DNA from: Pycnococcus provasolii
Lineage: Eukaryota > Chlorophyta > Pseudoscourfieldiophyceae > Pseudoscourfieldiales
Direction of reading: 5' to 3'
NCBI GenBank assembly: GCA_049487715.1
Contig: CP150560.1
Location: forward strand, 434,001-498,000
Length of the DNA: 64,000 nt
In this document: in pieces, positions 50,550 through 57,817 of the stretch
How positions within the stretch are numbered: position 1 is the first letter of the stretch
Layout: every line of letters starts with the position of its first letter
Translations under genes and position numbers: made by a program
Notes under the pieces: model-generated
Told to the model about the DNA's origin: nothing
Database searches by the model: none
The model's input: the letters and a program-made list of their open reading frames with translations, nothing else

Positions 50550-51752
50550 TTACAAGTTGTCATCATGGAATAACACTTCCACGTCACTTTTCGTAAACTC
50601 CAACGTCTTCATGCAGAAGTCACAGCGCACTTCAATACTTCCCACCTCCTCCACGATGGCGTCAGCCTCCTTGCGACCGAGAGCACGAATCATCTTCTCC
50701 ATGCGAGGCTTCAGTGTGTCCGTTTCGCACGGTCCATAGCTCGGCTCGAGCGAAAATTGCGCGAGCTGCTCATCTTCACCACCGGAAAGGACATCTCCCT
50801 TCATCAGCGCCGCGGCCATCTCTCCTGGACGCATGCCATCCGCAAGACGCTCAGTGACGGAGCCAAGGTCCGCGATATTCTCCTCCAGCGCCTTGATCGT
50901 CTCCTCGCCAGCGAAGGGAAGAACCTGAACAAGGAAGCCTCCAGCACTTGCGACGATATCCTCCGCAGACTTGCCCACCTCGAGAGCAACGCCAAGTCCC
51001 ATCGCACAGCGCTGCTGCTCGCTTGTCAAGAGGTAGTGCGTGAGGTCCTCGCCAATCTCACCCGTCTGTATCGGCGTCACGCCGGTATACGGCGCCTTGG
51101 CGAGTGGGTTGCTTCTGACAACGCGCACGACGCCGGTATTTCCCACCACCTCCGGAACGCTTTTCGCGTCGTAGAGAAAAGGGTTGATGACGCGCGCTCT
51201 CACCTTCCCATCGTGCGTCGATATCGCAGTCAGCGATCCCACGGGTCCTTTCCCCTCGATGCTCACTTGACATTCGTCGCCGTCGCCGCGAAACACGCCC
51301 ATGAGCATCGTTCCCGTGACGACGCGTCCGAGCGCCGCCGCCACCGCCGGCGCCGTTTTGTGTCTCCTAACCCCTTCTTTGACGAGGTCTGTCGTCAGGC
51401 ACGTGAGCACCGTCGCCTCCCCGTTTGCGCTGATTGTTTTGAGCACCTCATCACCAGCCGTGCGCGGCGTGTCGAAGACAACGACGGGAGGAGACTCGGG
51501 AGACTCTGACTGTGAGGAGGAGGAGGAGGAGGAGGAGGAGGAGGAGGCACGCGACAGACACCGCCGAGTTTGCTGCCCCTGGTGCTTTGAGGTACTACTA
51601 CTACACCTGCAGGACTGCGAATAGGCGTGTATTCGAAGTCCGAGACTTCGTCCTCGAAGGCGAAGTCTGCTACTGCAAGGGTGTGCCACAAGCACACTCC
51701 CCTTGTGAAGACAAGACGAGTACCTATACGCCGCCGCCGCCGCCGCCGTCAT
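50550..51752 (-). CDS. HSP33: HSP33-type redox chaperone, probably plastid
   Basis: 400 residues from ATG 51752 ('MTAAAAAAYRYSS'). A ~110-residue Ser/Arg-rich leader, including a Ser run, fits an organelle transit peptide. The body is HSP33: 'VLTCLTTDLVKEGVRRHKTAPAVAAALGRVVTGTMLMG', 'VSIEGKGPVGSLTAI', 'NTGVVRVVRSNPLAKAPYTG', 'LLTSEQQRCAMGLGV', 'AGGFLVQVLPFAGEETI'. The C-terminal redox switch normally has CxC then CxxC binding zinc. Here the second pair is present ('EVRCDFCMKTLEF') but the first site reads 'YGPCETDTLKPRM' with one cysteine. Family role: holdase activated by oxidation; a changed zinc site would alter that, as inference. The next gene is divergent. Confidence 0.93.
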   Translation of the reverse strand: MTAAAAAAYRYSSCLHKGSVLVAHPCSSRLRLRGRSLGLRIHAYSQSCRCSSSTSKHQGQQTRRCLSRASSSSSSSSSSSQSESPESPPVVVFDTPRTAGDEVLKTISANGEATVLTCLTTDLVKEGVRRHKTAPAVAAALGRVVTGTMLMGVFRGDGDECQVSIEGKGPVGSLTAISTHDGKVRARVINPFLYDAKSVPEVVGNTGVVRVVRSNPLAKAPYTGVTPIQTGEIGEDLTHYLLTSEQQRCAMGLGVALEVGKSAEDIVASAGGFLVQVLPFAGEETIKALEENIADLGSVTERLADGMRPGEMAAALMKGDVLSGGEDEQLAQFSLEPSYGPCETDTLKPRMEKMIRALGRKEADAIVEEVGSIEVRCDFCMKTLEFTKSDVEVLFHDDNL

Positions 51753-52107
51753 CGAAGAGAGACGAGACGAGAAGGGCAGAGCAATGCGGATAAAGGGAAA
51801 CTCCAAACCCCGAGGGAATTCGTGGTGCGGAGGAGAGGAGAGGAGAGGAGCCCACCGGAACCGTAACCCTAACCGCGGGACTCGTACCCTAATCCGAGGA
51901 CCCTTTTGCCCCAAAGGCGCCTTGCTCCAGGATTTTATCCAGAGGCGAGAGCCCGGAGGAGGGAGTTGAGGTGCGCCGTGCCAACTAGGAGGTCGCCTTC
52001 TCTCCTCCCCCCTTTGCCCAAAACCACTCCCTTAAGCCAACCCATCGCCGGATTCCGCCATCGGCCCGAATCACAGATTACGCCAGCTTGCACATCCACA
52101 TCACACT
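51753..52107. promoter_or_regulatory. Divergent promoter with telo-box-like motif
   Basis: This region lies between HSP33 and the Cys-rich membrane protein. It holds (GGAGA)n-like repeats at 51835-51850 and 'aaccctaacc' at ~51863 with 'accctaatcc' at ~51887, similar to the telomere-like repeats at 35312-35352. No gene was recognised. Confidence 0.45.
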
Positions 52108-53832
52108 ATGCGCGGCCCTGCTCACCTGCTCTCGTCGCTCACCTCAGGGGACGACCGAACCACTTTATCGGATGTGCTCGCCTCTGCGCCAGCACAACTC
52201 ATGCAAACGCCGGTGCAGCGAGAAACGGAGGCGTCCGCCGTGCTGCGCAACGCACTGTCCACGTACACGGACCAACAGGTGGAAGCGAGCAGGGAAGACC
52301 TCCTGCGATCGGGCTACTACAGAAGCGCGCTGCTCGCAAGAAGGCGTATGCAGGCGAAACAGAAAGAGGCGTGGTGGACAAGGGTGCTCTGCGCCGTGCT
52401 TGTCGCCGCACTGCTTGTCGCCGCACTTCTCGTCGGAAGCATCTTCGCACGCGACGACGGCAAGATGGAGGTTGACCTCGGCGTGGCCATCGGCGCGCTG
52501 CGCAACCATCCCAAAGCGCTCGAGCTGCACGACAGTATGGCGAATCTGAGCGCCATCCCGTACCGAACGTTTGGCGCACTCAGAGCGACGGGGAGTGACC
52601 CACGGGCGCTCGTGCACCTCAGCCGGGGCCTGTACCGCGGCCACGACGGCGAGCTGAGAAGCATCAAGGACAACAGCAGGGCGCGCTCTGGTTATACAAG
52701 GAAGATTGGAAAGGGCGAGCTCGTGGATATTGGTTTTATTGCCTCGCCACCGGTTCCTGGCTGGACACCACCGGCGAAAGCTCCTGCCATTCCCTCGCCG
52801 CCGCCGTTACCGCCGCCGGCGTTCATACCCAAGCACTGGAAGGAGGTTGCGCACTGCGGTGGCAAGGAAGGATGCTTCCGCACAAAGCCGTACGCGTGCC
52901 CTGACTGGTTCGAACGGCGATGCGTGCCAGGACGTGACGACAGCGTGGATTCGCAGATCAAGCGGCTGAAGTGCGTTCCGCTGAACGTTAGGTACGCACC
53001 GATGTACATCGGAATGATGCAGCCAAACGAGAGGGGTGGTAAGGAACTTATGCAGTACACGGGCAAGGTGGACGAGGCGTGCCTGCTGCTGCACTGGCAG
53101 GACATCTACTGCAAGCTCACGCTACAGCACTGCCTGTACGACGCGAAGACCTTGCAGGGCCTGCGCGGCGTTGGCGATATCACGCCAATCAAGTACTACG
53201 GAGCGACTTCGTGTGGCGCGAGATATAACACGGACACGTGGACGCGCGAAGAGTGCTGTGGCAGCTACCGCGAGAGCATGTGCATAGTGGACGAGGTGCT
53301 GCATCGCACGGCGGATTCACTCTCGGTCGCGAACATGAAGGCGGCTGAGATGCTCGCTGCCCTGAAGAAGGTGAATCAGTCCACGTATGATGAGGCGAGC
53401 AAGAACGTGAACTTTCAGTCCATGATCGAGCCAACGACGTCGGAATTGGAAAGGCTGACAAAGCTTGTCGACGATTCGGAGAGGGCGAGCGCCAGCATGA
53501 AGGAGGCTACGCAGAATTCAATGCACGCGTGGGGCGCAGGTCGTGCTGCACCCGCGGGCAAGGGCATCTACGAGGCGCGCCTCATTCCCATGGACGGAAT
53601 TCAGCTCCGGGCGATTGCAACCATGAAGAACAAGTGTGGCTGCAATGAAGAGGATCGGTTCAAGATTGTTCGTACGGCGGAGGATGGCGTGACTGAGGTG
53701 ATGGAGGATGTCAAAGCTCATGTACTGCCAGGGATCCTCGCCGACCAGAAGGGACACGATCCTGGTGGCGTGCAAGAGCAACGCGCGTCGAGCTTCGACT
53801 GGCGGAATGCTCTGCACCAGCCACGAGGGTGA
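52108..53832 (+). CDS. Unknown Cys-rich type II membrane protein
   Basis: 574 residues; ATG at 52108 ('MRGPAHLLSSL'). One hydrophobic helix lies at ~93-112 ('VLCAVLVAALLVAALLVGSIF') preceded by Arg/Lys/Trp residues, predicting a short cytosolic N-terminus. A Pro-rich linker (~210-240, 'PPAKAPAIPSPPPLPPP') precedes a Cys-rich domain at ~250-400 with about 16 cysteines ('CGGKEGCFRTKPYACPDWFERRCVPG', 'CLLLHWQDIYCKLTLQHC', 'CGARYNTDTWTREECCGSYRESMC'). A helical segment follows (~400-470), then 'KCGCNEEDRFKIVR'. I do not recognise the family. A disulphide-bonded lumenal or extracellular domain is inferred from the cysteines and topology. It has no introns and coding is well supported. Confidence 0.75.
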   Translation: MRGPAHLLSSLTSGDDRTTLSDVLASAPAQLMQTPVQRETEASAVLRNALSTYTDQQVEASREDLLRSGYYRSALLARRRMQAKQKEAWWTRVLCAVLVAALLVAALLVGSIFARDDGKMEVDLGVAIGALRNHPKALELHDSMANLSAIPYRTFGALRATGSDPRALVHLSRGLYRGHDGELRSIKDNSRARSGYTRKIGKGELVDIGFIASPPVPGWTPPAKAPAIPSPPPLPPPAFIPKHWKEVAHCGGKEGCFRTKPYACPDWFERRCVPGRDDSVDSQIKRLKCVPLNVRYAPMYIGMMQPNERGGKELMQYTGKVDEACLLLHWQDIYCKLTLQHCLYDAKTLQGLRGVGDITPIKYYGATSCGARYNTDTWTREECCGSYRESMCIVDEVLHRTADSLSVANMKAAEMLAALKKVNQSTYDEASKNVNFQSMIEPTTSELERLTKLVDDSERASASMKEATQNSMHAWGAGRAAPAGKGIYEARLIPMDGIQLRAIATMKNKCGCNEEDRFKIVRTAEDGVTEVMEDVKAHVLPGILADQKGHDPGGVQEQRASSFDWRNALHQPRG

Positions 53833-55024
53833 CGACGACGTGATTGAGTGTTCAAAGGTAGTTAGGTGGATGACTACTATTGCTTATTTCGACCAGTCCT
53901 TATCCTCCTCCTTTTTGGAAGAAGAAGAATGACTATTTCTTAGACTATTTCTTGCATTCCCATTCTTCTTCTTCCATGTAACTTTCTAGATAATACTTTC
54001 TATTTTATTTATTGAGTGAGATGAAGTGTTCGAACAGCCGTTCGACGTATTTGCTTGTGATGGAACGTGAGCCACGAAGCTATGAGCCCTGCATCGTGAA
54101 GACAATGCAACGTGCGGCAGAGATGATCGGCATGTTGTTCTGCATCGAGACTGCCCACGGCGACGTCGTCGAGGTAGTTCTTGGCGATATCACGGACCTC
54201 TTGGCTCTTGCGCCTGGTTTCCCCCTCTTCCACCCACCAACAAGCAGTCGGTCCTCATTCGCCTTCATCACCGCAGCGCGATCCACACCTGCCTTCATCT
54301 TGTTGTACGCTCGCCGTGTATCGTGTGTTGGGTTTCCTGCCGGGCTCCACCACGTGGCGTGCCCACTCTTTTTCCCAACCCCATTTCCTTGCCTCTTCCA
54401 TCCCGCCAGCTGCAACGCGACGCCTTCGGGTGTCAGTGGTTCTTTGCGCCCCTTCTTGAACGACGTTGGCGAAGTCTTTTTCATCTGCAGGATGCGTTTG
54501 AGTTCTTTACGGTGCGATGTCATCATCCTCTTGGTTGGAGGACACGCGCGTAGTGCAGATTTAGCAGCAAAGACGCCTCGTACATGATTCGAGACACGCG
54601 CAAAACGTGGGTTTCAATGATGTCTCGCCACGCATTGTTCACGAGTGCACTAAGCAAACCATGTCGATACGTGCGCGTGTTCAGCACCTCCTCCTCTCCT
54701 TGCTCGTTCTCACGCCACTTCCTAAATGGGAGTGTCGTCACAGACGCGTTGAGAATGGCGCGCGGAAGAGGACAAGTACTTATTCTCCCCGGGGGACATA
54801 CATGGACAAGACGTGCGTGGACGCCATGACAACTCCTTCGTCTTATCGTCTATGGTGGAAAATCACCGAACAACCGGACCGGGATCCCAAGGAGCCCCCA
54901 CTCTCAGATCAAAGGGCATATCTTTATGCCTTGAGGAAATTCGGAGTTGGGGGTTTAGATTTCCAAATCTGCGCCTTATCACAAGAGACACGTAAAGATA
55001 ATCTTTACATATCTGCCCCCAGCC
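53833..55024. other. 1.2-kb region with coding remnants, possibly mobile-element-derived
   Basis: On the minus strand, ~54830-54523 reads 'ILNASVTTLPFRKWRENEQGEE...SALVNNAWRDIIETHVLRVSRIMYEASLLLN', and 54526-54080 reads a basic Gly/Lys/Arg-rich frame ('RILQMKKTSPTSFKKGRKE...AGWKRQGNGVGKK'). 54233-54009 gives an acidic helical frame. The pieces are in different frames, with no clear ATG-to-stop gene. They could be exons of a spliced gene or fragments of a decayed element; no terminal repeats or transposase motif was found. 'ttcttcttc/gaagaagaa' short inverted tracts lie near 53920-53975. Confidence 0.35.
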
Positions 55025-56209
55025 ATGCCCACCCCTCCTCCGTCCCGCGTGACGTCGTCACGGCCGCGCTCCGCTCCGCGCTCCGCTCCACCGTCGTCGT
55101 CGTCGCGCTCGCGGTTCTGGAGACACCGCAAGTTTGACGTGCACTACGAGACTGTGAAACCGTCGCCGGAGACCGGGTGTAAGAATGGCAACGGCCTTAC
55201 ACCTTCCGGTCCGCATGCGGATGTCGTGTTTGTCGCGGGATTCGGGTGCGGCTCGTTCCACTTTCACAGGAACATGGAGTCGCTCGCAAGACGCGCGAAC
55301 GTCAGATGCTACGCCATGGACATCGTGGGGCAGGGAAAGTCGTGGCCCGTGAACCTCGACGACATGGACGGACACACATACAACGCGGAAGGGTGGGTAC
55401 ATCAGCTCGGCGCATTCATCGACGAGGTGGTGCACGCAGACGCAGACGCAGACGCCAACGACGACGACGATGAGCGTTGCAAAAGACCGCTCTACCTCGT
55501 TGGGAATTCGCTCGGCGGGTATCTTGTCGCAGCGACGGCAGCACGCGACGCTCGTAGGCTGAGAGGAGGAGGGGTTGTGCTTCTCAACGCGACGCCATTC
55601 TGGGGAAGCACCGCAGTCCTTCCTTGGAAAGGCGTTCTACCCGTCCCGCGCCTGCTGCGTACCGCGCTCACGGGCTACTGGGACTTCTTTCGCTCCGAAG
55701 CCAACATCACGAACATCCTCTCGCTCGTCTACGCGCGCAAGGAGGCGCTCGAGGCGGACAGCCACCTGATACGCTCGATTCGCGAGCCAAGCGATCACCC
55801 ACACGCGCTCGACGCCTTCTGCTCCATTCTGACGAGTCCTGCACTGGATTCGAACAAGTCGCTGACTGCGGCGTTCGACGCAGCCCTGATCGAGCTTGGA
55901 GAATATGCTACGGTGGTTCAGATTAACGGGCGCGAGGATCCGTGGGTGGTGCCGGCGTGGGGTCGACGCGCGAAGCGCCTCGCACCTCCCAACCACAGAC
56001 TAGTGGAGATTTCGCCGTGCGGCCACTGCCCTCACCACGAGACACCTGAGACGGTGAATGAGTTGTTGACCAGCTTGATTGTCGAAGAGAGTATCCATTC
56101 GGAGAGCCTCGACCGAGCGGCGGCGGCGGAGAAGGTGAAAGTTGAGGAGATCACGGACGGTACGCCGGAGACACTTCTTGGCCACGTGTTCAGTTGGCTG
56201 ACAAAGTAG
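55025..56209 (+). CDS. Pheophytinase-like alpha/beta hydrolase, plastid
   Basis: 394 residues; ATG at 55025, with a Ser/Pro/Arg-rich transit-like leader (~1-35). Alpha/beta-hydrolase features: oxyanion strand 'VVFVAGFGCGSFHFHRNM' (~70), the nucleophile elbow 'LVGNSLGGYLVAATAA' (~160), then 'GVVLLNATPFWG', the acid in 'INGREDPWVVPAWG' (~300) and the histidine in 'ISPCGHCPHHETPETVNELL'. The 'NSLGG...LLNATPFWG' pair is characteristic of plant pheophytinase (PPH), which removes phytol from pheophytin in chlorophyll breakdown. Substrate is inferred; chlorophyll dephytylases or related hydrolases are alternatives. An Asp/Ala-rich insert ('HADADADANDDDDE') interrupts the cap. It converges with the isomerase gene, 64 bases between stops. 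Confidence 0.82.
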   Translation: MPTPPPSRVTSSRPRSAPRSAPPSSSSRSRFWRHRKFDVHYETVKPSPETGCKNGNGLTPSGPHADVVFVAGFGCGSFHFHRNMESLARRANVRCYAMDIVGQGKSWPVNLDDMDGHTYNAEGWVHQLGAFIDEVVHADADADANDDDDERCKRPLYLVGNSLGGYLVAATAARDARRLRGGGVVLLNATPFWGSTAVLPWKGVLPVPRLLRTALTGYWDFFRSEANITNILSLVYARKEALEADSHLIRSIREPSDHPHALDAFCSILTSPALDSNKSLTAAFDAALIELGEYATVVQINGREDPWVVPAWGRRAKRLAPPNHRLVEISPCGHCPHHETPETVNELLTSLIVEESIHSESLDRAAAAEKVKVEEITDGTPETLLGHVFSWLTK

Positions 56210-56273
56210 GATGGCTGCAGCAGCTATAAGCACTTGTTCTGTAACAAAAGAGAAAAGCAAACAGCTTGCCCCT

Positions 56274-57119
56274 TTACCACCACGCAGCCTCGCCGTCCGT
56301 TCCTGCGACACGAATGCCGTCGGTACCGGCAACCACCACCTGGTATGTCATGCCCACGAACAGGCCGTGGTCGACGACGCCGACGGTGTTTTTGAGCTGC
56401 TCCGCCGCCGCCGCCGTGTCCGCGATGGGCGTATCGAAGTGCAGGTCAACGAGGTAGTTGCCGTTGTCAGAGATGGCAATCTCGTCGCCATCTGGCTTGT
56501 TTGTTGCGGACGATCCCATGCGAAGCACGGGCTTGCAACCCTTCAGCGCCGGCAGGCTTCCGACGACGCGCATCGTGTGCTCGTGGCAGAACGGCGTGAT
56601 CTCCACCGGCAGAGGGAATCCCGGGCCAAGCGCTTTGCACAGCTTGGACTCGTCGACAATGACGATGAACTTCTTCGCCATGATCTCCACCATCTTCTCG
56701 CGAAGAAGTGCGCCGCCACCACCCTTGACGAGGAAAAGGCTGGGGTCCACCTCGTCCGCACCGTCGATCGCCACGTCGAGCTCCGAACGCTCGTTGAGCG
56801 TGCACAGCGGGATGCCCAGCTCCTCCGCCTGCTCCTTGGTTCGCACGGACGTCGGGATGCACATGATGTCCTTCAGCGTGCCATCCTTAAGAAGCTGTCC
56901 GACGCGCTCGACAGCGAACGCCGCCGTGGAGCCGGTTCCGAGTCCCACCGTCATGCCGGACTTGACGTGGTCGTCGACAGCCTTGTATCCGACAAGCTTT
57001 TTGAGTTCGTCCTGCGACGCCGCCATGGCTCGGACGTTGGTGCGGCCTATTTTGTGCGTGTTGCGGCGAGGTGCGGTGGTGTTGTTGAGCTTGAGAGAGT
57101 GTGAGGTGCGGAGAGCCAT
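56274..57119 (-). CDS. RPI: Ribose-5-phosphate isomerase A, plastid-type
   Basis: 281 residues from ATG 57119 ('MALRTSHSLKLNN') with a basic transit-like leader of ~35 residues. All RpiA motifs are present: phosphate loop 'VGLGTGSTAAFAVERV', 'PTSVRTKEQAEELGIPL', catalytic 'DVAIDGADEVD', 'LVKGGGGALLREKMVE', and 'FGNYLVD-like' 'DNGNYLVDLHF' with 'GVVDHGLFVGMT' at the end. Role: interconverts ribose-5-phosphate and ribulose-5-phosphate in the Calvin cycle and pentose phosphate pathway; the stroma is inferred. The start codon lies two bases outside the counted inverted-repeat arm (57118-58991), whose partner runs off the window, so a second copy of this gene may follow. Confidence 0.95.
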   Translation of the reverse strand: MALRTSHSLKLNNTTAPRRNTHKIGRTNVRAMAASQDELKKLVGYKAVDDHVKSGMTVGLGTGSTAAFAVERVGQLLKDGTLKDIMCIPTSVRTKEQAEELGIPLCTLNERSELDVAIDGADEVDPSLFLVKGGGGALLREKMVEIMAKKFIVIVDESKLCKALGPGFPLPVEITPFCHEHTMRVVGSLPALKGCKPVLRMGSSATNKPDGDEIAISDNGNYLVDLHFDTPIADTAAAAEQLKNTVGVVDHGLFVGMTYQVVVAGTDGIRVAGTDGEAAWW

Positions 57120-57288
57120 TGCTAGGGGGAGTGTGTGTGAGTGTGTTGGGATCGTCGAGGATCGGATAACGATAACGATACTATAACGATACTGGACGGT
57201 CGAAATCGCGAGCTCGGGAGTCGGGAGAATGACATTGCGATTTAATTGTTTACTTGTGTACCTCAGCGCTATTAGGTTATCGCCCACT

Positions 57289-57509
57289 ATCGTGTGGTCG
57301 CTGGTTCAATTCCGGCCCGTCGCTGTATTACGATGGATTGGAACAAAATACACGAGATGAACGTCTCGAACTCCGACACGACCTTTTTTACAACCGCGGC
57401 GGTGTAAGTTTTTACGCTCATTTGGCTCTTTATTACGCCAAAGTCGCAAGGCAACCTCTAATCTTCACTTTTTATTTTTAGAGCTCAGTGGTAGAGCATA
57501 CGATTGCAA
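57289..57509 (+). tRNA. tRNA-Cys(GCA), circularly permuted, with an intron at position 8/9
   Basis: The 3' half comes first: A38 (57289), anticodon stem TCGTG (57290-57294), variable TGGTC, T-stem GCTGG, loop TTCAATT, CCGGC (57300-57316), acceptor CCGTCGC (57317-57323), T73 (57324). After 71 bases the 5' half follows: acceptor GCGGCGG (57396-57402), T8, then a 78-base insert 57404-57481 beginning GTAAGT and ending TTTAG, then A9 and the D arm GCTC-AGTGGTA-GAGC (57483-57497), A26, anticodon stem TACGA (57499-57503), TTGCAA (57504-57509). All seven acceptor pairs form (one G-U), as do five T-stem pairs, four D-stem pairs and five anticodon pairs (one U-G). The anticodon is GCA, and U73 is the tRNA-Cys discriminator. 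A T7 run at 57529-57535 could end Pol III transcription. Permuted tRNA genes are known in prasinophytes and red algae. Confidence 0.85.
57404..57481 (+). other. GT-AG-like intron inside the 5' half of the permuted tRNA
   Basis: This 78-base segment must be removed to join T8 to A9. It starts GTAAGT and ends TTTTTAG, like a spliceosomal intron, and is T-rich near its end. A bulge-helix-bulge site was not modelled, so the splicing machinery is open. Confidence 0.7.
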
Positions 57510-57535
57510 CGCAACTTGCTTTCGCTTATTTTTTT

Positions 57536-57817
57536 GCACTATTTGCACAAGATGATGGCGCGTTGACACAAGAACATGGCGGTAACGAAGGCTGAATTGC
57601 TAAAAACAAAAACGTGGCGACGGAGCGAACGCGCGAGCCAAATTTCACCTTAGTAGCAAGATTGCAAGTGATGGCGAAGCATACCAAGCACCACTACCAA
57701 CGAGTTCTGTGAAAGTGACAAGTGCACGGGCTTGGTTTGTTGGTTTTAGTTGCCCGGGCTTCAAGGCTTGGCTAAACCCTATGTGTTACAAAAAATACAA
57801 TTTGGGAGAAGGCGTTC
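57536..57817. other. Spacer between the tRNA and the ankyrin-kinase-TIR gene
   Basis: 282 bases within the left repeat arm, forming the 3' flank of the minus-strand gene. No coding potential was seen. Confidence 0.4.

Noticed and set aside
57240-57330. A conventional tRNA around the GGTTCAATTCC box
   Set aside because: No D arm or pairing acceptor strand lies upstream; the matching acceptor, D arm and anticodon stem are all downstream, which requires the permuted order.
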